Source of the DNA: Bacteroidota bacterium
GTDB lineage: Bacteria; Bacteroidota; Rhodothermia; Rhodothermales; JAAAOL01
Assembly (NCBI GenBank): GCA_009908885.1
Contig: JAAAOL010000335.1
Coordinates: 1 to 6,721 of the forward strand
Reading direction: 5' to 3'
Length of the DNA: 6,721 bases
Both the position numbers and the translations under genes were made by a program. This document shows, one piece after another, positions 1 through 4,733 of this stretch (position 1 is the first letter of the stretch; each line of letters starts with the position of its first letter). The notes under the pieces were generated by a model. It was not told the origin of the DNA. It saw nothing but the letters and a program-made list of their open reading frames with translations, and ran no database searches.

Positions 1-38
1 GCCGGAAGCGTGGTCGAGGAGGACGGCGACGAGGACAT
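1..38 (-). CDS. possible N-terminal fragment of a further minus-strand gene
   Basis: On the minus strand an ATG at 38-36 opens a frame that stays open to the window edge and reads MSSSPSSSTTLP. It would begin 80 nt after the toxin stop codon, in the same direction as the toxin-antitoxin pair. There is no Shine-Dalgarno sequence, but most genes in this window also lack one. Twelve residues are far too few to recognise a family, and the Ser/Pro/Thr composition could be chance in GC-rich DNA. The rest of 1-118 shows no other convincing coding frame. Confidence 0.17.
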   Translation of the reverse strand, partial: MSSSPSSSTTLP

Positions 39-118
39 GACGGTGCGACGGCGTGTGCGGAGACGAAGGCGACTACAAGGTCGCCGCTGCCGGGTGGAGA
101 TGAAAGGGTGCGCTCGGT

Positions 119-610
119 TCAGGAGTTTTCACCTGCCAGGTCCAGAGTGCGCTGATACAAGGCATCGGCTATCCAGAAGTCCGCCTCGGCTCGCAGTGCG
201 TCCAGGATCGGGCGAATTTCTGCAATCAGGTTCTGGCGCTTGGCCTCCACCAGGACACCCAGCGTGCCGGTGATGGTCAGGCCCATGCGCTCAGCCTGCT
301 GTCGCCCTCGGCGTTCGTCGAGCAGCACGAGGTCAGCATCGCGTTCGAGGGCCAGTGCAATCGCTTCTGCCTCTCCGACGTCCAGGGACAGCGCCAGGGC
401 ACGAACGAGTGGGGTGTTTTCGACGGACGCACGGCGGATCCAGCTGGCATCGGACACCTCAGTGGCGCCTGCTCGTCCCTCACCGTGCGTTACGACCTCA
501 CGGTAGACGGCGTCTGGAATGAGGACGGTCGTGAAGAGGGCCCGCAGCAGGTCGAGGCGCCCGACGGCGGCCAGCGTGACGAGTGGCGAGCTGTCGCTGA
601 CGACGATCAC
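119..610 (-). CDS. DUF3368 PIN-like toxin of a toxin-antitoxin pair
   Basis: A 163-residue protein of the DUF3368 family, a PIN-domain-like group. PIN toxins are Mg-dependent ribonucleases; RNase activity is inferred here from the family and the specific RNA target is unknown. Visible family features are the N-terminal DSSPL (Asp6) after a hydrophobic strand, YREV with Glu38, the GEAEAIALA segment (Glu80/Glu82), LLDERRGR with Asp98, TGTLGVL at 114-120 and the FWIADALYQR tail. The acidic residues Asp6, Glu38, Glu82 and Asp98 are the likely metal site, so the toxin looks intact. The length is normal for the family. It starts with GTG, and that GTG overlaps the TGA of the upstream antitoxin gene (GTGA), which indicates translational coupling and low toxin output relative to antitoxin. 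The start is well placed because family members begin just before the first Asp. It could be called simply a nucleic-acid-binding PIN protein. Confidence 0.9.
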   Translation of the reverse strand: MIVVSDSSPLVTLAAVGRLDLLRALFTTVLIPDAVYREVVTHGEGRAGATEVSDASWIRRASVENTPLVRALALSLDVGEAEAIALALERDADLVLLDERRGRQQAERMGLTITGTLGVLVEAKRQNLIAEIRPILDALRAEADFWIADALYQRTLDLAGENS

Positions 611-870
611 GACGACGGGACGGCATGGCTGTCGTCATCGAAGAGCCCGCGTAACGTCTCGGCGTCCTGCTCCAGATCCTCCACGTCGTACTGAACTGGA
701 ATGCGGCGGCTGGCGAGTAGGTGCCGAAACGCCCACCGGTCCATCTCGGCCACCGCCGCAGCCTTGCCCGAGGGGAGTCCTCGCTGGTAGAGCAGAACGG
801 CGATTTCTTGCCGCAGCTCCCGTTCGGAGATGGGCAGCGCCTGCAGAATATCGTCAGAGATGGTAACCAT
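607..870 (-). CDS. UPF0175 family antitoxin
   Basis: An 87-residue protein of the UPF0175 family, small putative DNA-binding antitoxins usually encoded just before a DUF3368 PIN-like toxin. The diagnostic core is at about residues 18-74: an ELRQEIAVLLYQRG helix, then LPSGKAAAVAEMDRWAF (a helix-turn-helix-like segment), then LLASRRIPVQYDVEDLEQDAETLR. The RxIPVxYDxEDLxxD motif is typical of the family. The C-terminal tail (DDDSHAVPSS) is the part expected to vary and possibly to contact the toxin. It begins at an ATG without a clear Shine-Dalgarno sequence and ends inside the GTG start of the toxin. The gene lies 87 nt downstream of proS on the same strand, so it may be read from its own promoter in that gap or by read-through from proS. 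Two inverted repeats lie just upstream of the start and could be autoregulatory sites. Confidence 0.88.
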   Translation of the reverse strand: MVTISDDILQALPISERELRQEIAVLLYQRGLPSGKAAAVAEMDRWAFRHLLASRRIPVQYDVEDLEQDAETLRGLFDDDSHAVPSS

Positions 871-871
871 A

Positions 872-883
872 ACCTGTGCAGGT
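872..883. promoter_or_regulatory. short inverted repeat next to the antitoxin start
   Basis: ACCTG and CAGGT arms separated by TG lie one base upstream of the antitoxin ATG (868-870). The position suits an operator or a small hairpin that hides the start codon. A 5-bp palindrome can easily arise by chance, and UPF0175 operators are not known to me, so this is a weak candidate. Confidence 0.22.
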
Positions 884-904
884 CGGGGTTTGTGAGCTCC
901 AGTG

Positions 905-922
905 AAGGAAGTCTACTTTCTT
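905..922. promoter_or_regulatory. imperfect inverted repeat, candidate operator of the TA module
   Basis: AAGGAAGT and ACTTTCTT arms (7 of 8 positions complementary) flank a CT centre, 35-52 nt upstream of the antitoxin start. This is the only AT-richer patch in the proS-antitoxin gap and is where the core promoter should lie. A weak -10-like TAGACT (minus strand) falls inside the repeat, so a bound repressor would block it. No matching -35 box was found. Autoregulation by the antitoxin/toxin complex is the usual rule for TA modules; that this is the site is inference. Confidence 0.3.
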
Positions 923-957
923 AGCCTCCTACGCGTGCCGCCGTCCTGCGCTCCGGC

Positions 958-2442
958 CTAATACGCCCGGGCGAACACGACGCGCTGCTCGGACGGCTTG
1001 CCGGTGAGCAGGTCCTCCCCGGGTTCGTCGAGGCCGCGCAGCTGATCCGTGAACGGGATGCAGCGGATGGTGGCCTTCGTCTCCTCTTTGATGCGGGCTT
1101 CCGTCTCGGCGGTGCCGTCCCAGTGGGCCAGCACGAAGCCGCCGGGCTCGTCGAGGGCGGCCTTGAAGTCGTCGTACGAGTCGACCGCCGTGGTGCGCTC
1201 CTGGCGGAACTGGAGCGCCCGGTTGTAGAGGCCCTCCTGGATGCGGTCCAGCAGCTCGGTGATGCGGGCGGTCAGGCCCTTCTGCGGGACGATCTCCTTC
1301 TCGCGCGTGTCGCGGCGGGCCAACTCCACGTTCTCGTTTTTCACGTCGCGCGGGCCGATGGCGAGGCGGATCGGGACGCCCTGCACCTCGTACTCGTTGA
1401 ACTTCCAGCCGGGGCGCTGCGCCTCGCTGGCGTCCAGCTCCACGCGGATGCCCGCGTCGGCCAACTCCTGCTCGATGCGCCGGGCGACCTCCAGCACGGT
1501 GGCGCGCTGCTCGTCGTTGAAGTGGATCGGGACGATGACGACCTGCGTGGGCGCCAGCCGGGGCGGGAGCACGAGGCCCTGGTCGTCCGAGTGGGTCATG
1601 ATGAGCGCGCCGACGAGGCGGGTGGAGACGCCCCAGGAGGTGGCCCACACGTATTCCAGCTCGTTGTTCTCGTTCTGGAAGGTGCAGTCGAACGCCTTGG
1701 CGAAGTTCTGCCCCAGGAAGTGGCTCGTCCCGGCCTGGAGGGCCTTGCCATCCTGCATCAGCGCCTCGATGCAGTAGGTGTCCACCGCGCCGGGGAAGCG
1801 CTCGCTGGCCGTCTTGACGCCGCGCAGCACCGGCATCGCCATGTAGTCCTCGGCGAAGGTGGTGTAGACGTCCAGCATGCGGAGCGTCTCCTCCACGGCT
1901 TCCTGCTTGGTGGCGTGCGCCGTGTGGCCCTCCTGCCAGAGAAACTCCATCGTGCGGAGGAACAGCCGCGTGCGCATCTCCCATCGGACGACATTAGCCC
2001 ACTGGTTGATGAGGATGGGCAGGTCGCGCCAGGACTGGATCCAGTCGGCGTAGGTGTTCCAGATGATGGTCTCGGAGGTGGGGCGGACGACCAGCGGCTC
2101 GCCGATTTCAGACTCTGGATCGGGCTTGAGGCCGCCTTCGCCGTCGTCGATGAGGCGCGAGTGGGTGACGACGGCGCATTCCTTTGCGAAGCCCTCCACG
2201 TGCTCGGCCTCCCGGGCCAGGAACGACTGTGGGACGAACAGGGGGAAGTAGGCGTTTTCGTGGCCCGTCTCCTTGAACATGCCGTCCAGCGCGGCCTTCA
2301 TGTTTTCCCAGAGGGCATAGCCGTTGGGCCGGATGATCATGCAGCCGCGGACGGGTGAGTAGTCCGCCAGCTTGGCGCCTCGGACGATGTCGATGTACCA
2401 CTGCGAATAATCGTCAGCGCGCGTGGTGATAGCGTCAGCCAT
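958..2442 (-). CDS. proS: prolyl-tRNA synthetase, archaeal/eukaryotic-like (type 3) form
   Basis: A 494-residue class II aminoacyl-tRNA synthetase that charges tRNA-Pro with proline in the cytoplasm. Landmarks, numbered from the chosen start: N-terminal ITTRADDYSQWY; motif 1 ending in HENAYFPLFVP (about 61-71); RPTSET with the TSE loop at 122-124; motif 2 starting at RWE (153-155) and running on to EFLWQEGHTAHAT; GKALQAGTSHFLGQNF at about 232-247; motif 3 with GVSTR at 271-275 followed by GALIMTHSDDQGLVLPP; the anticodon-binding domain at about 300-400; and a C-terminal ProRS domain ending in RVVFARAY. There is no editing insertion between motifs 2 and 3, as expected for this form. The frame is open back to an ATG at 2580, but homology begins at MADAITTRADDYSQWY, so I place the start at 2442. 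No Shine-Dalgarno sequence precedes it. The cysteines of the C-terminal zinc knuckle are missing (the equivalent places read AHWDGTAETE and GEDLLTGKPS), so this domain probably does not bind zinc. The gene is divergent from the RS lipoprotein and heads the run that ends in the TA pair. Confidence 0.97.
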   Translation of the reverse strand: MADAITTRADDYSQWYIDIVRGAKLADYSPVRGCMIIRPNGYALWENMKAALDGMFKETGHENAYFPLFVPQSFLAREAEHVEGFAKECAVVTHSRLIDDGEGGLKPDPESEIGEPLVVRPTSETIIWNTYADWIQSWRDLPILINQWANVVRWEMRTRLFLRTMEFLWQEGHTAHATKQEAVEETLRMLDVYTTFAEDYMAMPVLRGVKTASERFPGAVDTYCIEALMQDGKALQAGTSHFLGQNFAKAFDCTFQNENNELEYVWATSWGVSTRLVGALIMTHSDDQGLVLPPRLAPTQVVIVPIHFNDEQRATVLEVARRIEQELADAGIRVELDASEAQRPGWKFNEYEVQGVPIRLAIGPRDVKNENVELARRDTREKEIVPQKGLTARITELLDRIQEGLYNRALQFRQERTTAVDSYDDFKAALDEPGGFVLAHWDGTAETEARIKEETKATIRCIPFTDQLRGLDEPGEDLLTGKPSEQRVVFARAY

Positions 2443-2644
2443 AGTATACAGGAGGTGGAGGATTTCGCGTACAGCGTGGACACGTGAGACCTCTTTACGC
2501 CCGAGAGCGTCGAGAAGTGCGACCCGGCTCGGTATTTGTGGCTTCTTCAACGTGCGAGGCCCGCGTGACGGAAGCCGCATCGTTACCTCGGCCGAGCCTG
2601 GAGCGGCTTATCGGGTAGTGGTGCCGGTCTCGTAAAGGCCCCGC

Positions 2645-2673
2645 AATATACCCGCCGCCGCCGCCGATTTCAA
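2645..2673 (-). promoter_or_regulatory. sigma70-like promoter of proS
   Basis: Read on the minus strand, TTGAAA (2673-2668) is followed by a 17-nt spacer and TATATT (2650-2645). Each box matches the sigma70 consensus at 5 of 6 positions, and the spacing is optimal. It also roughly fits the Bacteroidota layout: TTTG, 20 nt, then a TAnnTT-type box. Transcription should begin near 2638, giving a leader of about 195 nt before the proS start at 2442. Nearly the whole spacer is a (CGG)5 run, so its length could change by slippage. Confidence 0.55.
2652..2666. repeat. (CCG)5 trinucleotide microsatellite
   Basis: Five consecutive CCG units (CGG on the minus strand) lie between the -35 and -10 boxes of the predicted proS promoter. 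The gain or loss of one unit would change the spacer from 17 to 20 or 14 nt. Confidence 0.85.
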
Positions 2674-2768
2674 AGCGTGTTCGCAGGGCGCGGCCGGGGA
2701 ACAGTAACTTACGCGCCCGCGGATCGTTAGCCTTGAAGAGAGGCGTGCTGCACGTGTTGTTGAATCTT

Positions 2769-2773
2769 GGAGG
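2769..2773 (+). promoter_or_regulatory. Shine-Dalgarno site that fixes the RS lipoprotein start
   Basis: GGAGG lies 7 nt upstream of the ATG at 2781. It selects this start over an in-frame ATG at 2733, whose extra 16 residues would precede the signal peptide and spoil its shape. It is the only clear Shine-Dalgarno sequence in front of a gene start in this window. Confidence 0.75.
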
Positions 2774-2780
2774 ACGTACC

Positions 2781-4598
2781 ATGAACCGCCCATCGCCCAT
2801 CGCCGCCGCCCAGAGGCGCTTTACAGGATTTGTTACGGTGCTGCTGGCGGGCGTGCTGACGCTCGGCCTTACGGGGTGCTATACGCAACTGGCCGCCACG
2901 GACGACTACCCCCAGGAGCGTCCGCCGGACTACGTGGAGGTGGAAGAGTACGAGGATGAGGCTGGTGACAGCGTCGTCGTCTCGCGGTACTACTACGAGG
3001 ATCAGTACTACGATGACGGCTATGCGCGCAACTATCGGCCGTATCGCTACTCGCGCTACTTCTCCAGCTTCTACGCCGATCCGTTCTACGATCCGTGGTA
3101 CTACGACCCGTACTACTACGGCAGTTCCTTCTCACTGAGCGTCCACTTCGGCGATCCGTGGTACTATAATCCGTGGCACTACGGCGGCTTCTACGGATCC
3201 GTCGGGTTTGGCTTCGGCTCGTACTGGCACCGTCCGTGGGGCTTCCGGAATCACTGGTATCACGGCTCGCGCTACGCCTACTACGATCCGTTCTACTACG
3301 GCTCCTATTACCGCTATTACCCGCGCTACTACCGCGATGGGGTACGCCAGGCGTACAACTACGGCCCGCGCGGCAGCTCCGTAGGCCGGGGCAGTTCCGG
3401 GTACACGAGCCGCGACGGCACGCGCCGCAGTGGCGTTCGAGGCGCCGCATCCGGGGGGCGTGAAATCGGCCGCCTGCCGGACGACCAGCGCGCCCGCGGG
3501 GCCGTCCGCTCCGGCGGGTCCTCGGGCAGCAGCGCCGCCGGACGCAGCAGCAGCCGGACGCGCGGGTCCGCCGCCCGCAGCGACGACGCTCGCTCCACGA
3601 CGCGCAGCCGCGCCAACCGACCCTCGCGCAGCCGCAGTTCGGGCAGCCGGGGCACGGCAGATCGAGACCGCTCGTCGGATCGCTCCGGGTCGTCCGGCCG
3701 CAGCCGGGGTACGGTAGACCGCGATCGGTCGAATTCGGGCTCGTCAGGTCGTTCATCAGGCAGTGACGCCACACGGTCGCGCTCGTCGGAGCGTAGCCGC
3801 AGCGGCTCGGCCCGCTCGTCCGGGTCGTCGAACCGGGGTAATTCCTCGGCGCGCTCGTCTGGGTCGTCCCGCGATCGTTCGTCCGCCCGTTCGTCCGGGT
3901 CCTCCCGTAGTCGCTCGTCGGCTCGGTCGTCCGGGTCCTCCCGCAGCCGCAGTTCGGCCCGGTCCTCTTCCGGTTCGTCGAGCCGCAGCCGGGCGCGGTC
4001 GTCGTCCCGCTCGTCCTCATCGCGCAGTTCGTCCCGCGCCCGCTCCTCCTCGCGGCGGGGCGGCAACGACGGCATCTCGCACTCCCGCTCGTATCGCACC
4101 AATGACCGCCGCGACTACGGACGGTCGCCGTACTACGAGCGCAAACGCGAGGAGCGCCGCCGGGCCACGCGCACCTATCGGTACTATCCGTCGCGCAACG
4201 ACGCCCCGTCGCCGCGCACCTACCGCCGGGACAGCGACGACAGCCGCCAGTCGGCCCGATCCTACTACAACGACTACCGCGACCGCGTGCGTGCGCTTCG
4301 GCAGCAGCAGCGGGCTCGCAGCGCGCAACGCTCGTACCGGTCACGTAGCAGTAGCCGAGCGCGCAGTGCCCCGCAGCGCTCGTATCGGTCGCGCAGTAGC
4401 AGCCGCGCCCGGAGCGCACCACAGCGCTCGTACCGCAGCCGCTCGTCGGCCCGCTCTGCACCGCGCAGCCGGAGTAGCAGCAAGGTGCGGTCCCGCTCGT
4501 CCGGCAGTTCGTCCCGCGCTCGCTCCTCCTCGCGCTCGTCGAGCAGCAGCCGGTCTTCCGGGCGTTCCTCCCGCAGCAGCCGGCGCGGCGGTAACTAG
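2781..4598 (+). CDS. predicted lipoprotein with Tyr-rich domain and two Ser/Arg repeat blocks
   Basis: A 605-residue protein I cannot assign to a characterised family. Residues 1-32 form a lipoprotein signal peptide (Arg12-Arg13, hydrophobic 15-30) with lipobox LTGC and lipidation site Cys33, so the mature protein should be membrane-anchored in the envelope. Next come an acidic stretch (about 41-62, rich in D and E) and a Tyr-rich domain (about 67-195) with recurring DPWYY, DPFY and YYDP motifs plus Trp, Phe and Gly. From about 196 on it is low-complexity and basic. RS block 1 extends to 429; 77 of residues 331-427 are Ser or Arg. A Tyr/Arg/charged linker covers about 430-515, and RS block 2 covers 516-605. 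Both blocks end in SSRRGGN. Ser is encoded by both TCN and AGY codons, even at equivalent repeat positions, which argues for selection on the amino acid. The C-terminal half should be disordered. Similar Ser-rich proteins in this lineage are, as I recall, sometimes mis-named vitellogenin-like. The neighbouring outer-membrane barrel gene hints at an envelope role; binding of nucleic acid, acidic polymers or phosphate is speculation. As a real expressed gene it is well supported by the signal peptide and GGAGG. Confidence 0.85.
   Translation: MNRPSPIAAAQRRFTGFVTVLLAGVLTLGLTGCYTQLAATDDYPQERPPDYVEVEEYEDEAGDSVVVSRYYYEDQYYDDGYARNYRPYRYSRYFSSFYADPFYDPWYYDPYYYGSSFSLSVHFGDPWYYNPWHYGGFYGSVGFGFGSYWHRPWGFRNHWYHGSRYAYYDPFYYGSYYRYYPRYYRDGVRQAYNYGPRGSSVGRGSSGYTSRDGTRRSGVRGAASGGREIGRLPDDQRARGAVRSGGSSGSSAAGRSSSRTRGSAARSDDARSTTRSRANRPSRSRSSGSRGTADRDRSSDRSGSSGRSRGTVDRDRSNSGSSGRSSGSDATRSRSSERSRSGSARSSGSSNRGNSSARSSGSSRDRSSARSSGSSRSRSSARSSGSSRSRSSARSSSGSSSRSRARSSSRSSSSRSSSRARSSSRRGGNDGISHSRSYRTNDRRDYGRSPYYERKREERRRATRTYRYYPSRNDAPSPRTYRRDSDDSRQSARSYYNDYRDRVRALRQQQRARSAQRSYRSRSSSRARSAPQRSYRSRSSSRARSAPQRSYRSRSSARSAPRSRSSSKVRSRSSGSSSRARSSSRSSSSSRSSGRSSRSSRRGGN
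3846..3953 (+). repeat. three tandem 36-bp units coding for SARSSGSSRxRS
   Basis: Units at 3846-3881, 3882-3917 and 3918-3953 encode residues 356-391: SARSSGSSRDRS once, then SARSSGSSRSRS twice. A degenerate 13-codon copy precedes them (from 3807) and a diverged copy follows (from 3954). The protein repeats are nearly invariant while third codon positions differ between units. At the last Ser the codon switches from TCG to AGT. Confidence 0.85.
4024..4054 (+). repeat. 31-bp direct repeat, copy 1 (end of RS block 1)
   Basis: This 31-nt stretch (beginning GCAGTTCGTCCCGCGC) recurs at 4504-4534 with a single C/T difference. The copies are 480 nt apart, so both are read in the same frame and encode the same SSRARSSSR segment near the end of each RS block. 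Confidence 0.8.
4326..4463 (+). repeat. tandem 48-bp units coding for QRSYRSRSSSRARSAP
   Basis: Two full 48-bp units (4326-4373 and 4374-4421) and a third shortened by two codons (4422-4463) encode QRSYRSRSSSRARSAP twice and then QRSYRSRSSARSAP, residues 516-561. Synonymous changes have accumulated between units, including Ser codons of the two families swapped in unit 3, while the peptide is kept. Confidence 0.87.
4504..4534 (+). repeat. 31-bp direct repeat, copy 2 (RS block 2)
   Basis: This is the second copy of the 4024-4054 repeat and matches it at 30 of 31 bases. It suggests a recent copy or gene-conversion event between the two RS blocks, in contrast to the older-looking, synonymously diverged tandem units. 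Confidence 0.8.
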
Positions 4599-4599
4599 C

Positions 4600-4628
4600 G
4601 CGGCGCTCGCTCTTTCACGCAGCGCTGC
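4600..4628 (+). terminator. hairpin after the RS lipoprotein gene, weak terminator candidate
   Basis: GCGGCGCT (4600-4607) can pair with AGCGCTGC (4621-4628), with one G-U pair, around a 13-nt loop that starts just past the stop codon. No T-run follows, so an intrinsic terminator is doubtful. A second small hairpin, GCCCG-AATA-CGGGC, lies at 4648-4661. If neither terminates, the RS lipoprotein and the outer-membrane barrel gene could be co-transcribed. Confidence 0.25.
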
Positions 4629-4733
4629 CTGATGTCCTCTTCCTGTCGCCCGAATACGGGCTGAGGTAGGCGAGGTACGTCTGCGTTGCGCCCTTTCCCC
4701 GCGATTTCATCACCTTGACATAGACCCACGACC

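Larger units (their letters stand above)
2443..2780. other. divergent intergenic region between proS and the RS lipoprotein gene
   Basis: This 338-nt region has no convincing gene. It holds the predicted proS promoter at 2645-2673 and about 195 nt of predicted proS leader. The leader contains a perfect 10-bp palindrome CTCGGCCGAG at 2587-2596 and, next to the proS start, a CACCTCCT stretch that resembles the 3' tail of 16S rRNA. On the plus side there is a Shine-Dalgarno sequence GGAGG (2769-2773). A box TAGCCTTG at 2728-2735 matches the Bacteroidota -7 consensus TAnnTTTG at 5 of 6 positions, but no TTG lies at the proper distance. No riboswitch or T-box fold was recognised. Confidence 0.6.

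Noticed and set aside
10..273. Arg-rich plus-strand open frame at the left edge
   Set aside because: It runs antisense into the toxin gene and has the low-complexity Arg composition typical of shadow frames in GC-rich DNA.
1123..2358. 411-codon open frame on the plus strand opposite proS
   Set aside because: It lies entirely inside an unmistakable proS on the other strand and reads as low-complexity Val/Leu/Gly/Asp/Arg sequence.
2450..2457. AGGAGGTG, a perfect plus-strand Shine-Dalgarno sequence
   Set aside because: No plus-strand start codon with a plausible frame follows at the right distance; it is the complement of the proS leader.
2443..2580. N-terminal extension of proS starting at the ATG at 2580
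   Set aside because: The extra 46 residues do not look like the family, while MADAITTRADDYSQWY is the usual N-terminus. The stretch fits a leader.
2733..2780. Upstream in-frame ATG of the RS lipoprotein gene
   Set aside because: It would add 16 residues before the signal peptide and places GGAGG inside the gene; the ATG at 2781 sits 7 nt after GGAGG.
3359..4102. 247-codon minus-strand frame rich in Asp/Glu/Arg
   Set aside because: It is the complement of the Ser/Arg repeat codons (TCG/CGC read as Asp, Glu and Arg codons); the repeat pattern is fully explained by the plus-strand protein.
2869..4461. 530-codon open frame on the minus strand opposite the RS lipoprotein
   Set aside because: The biased Ser/Arg/Tyr codons of the plus-strand gene leave few antisense stops. 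The product is a Cys/Arg/Thr-rich nonsense sequence without domains, and the plus gene has a signal peptide and ribosome-binding site.
4715..4720. TTGACA, a perfect -35 box
   Set aside because: It lies only 13 nt before the barrel gene ATG, leaving no room for a -10 box and start site upstream; probably chance.
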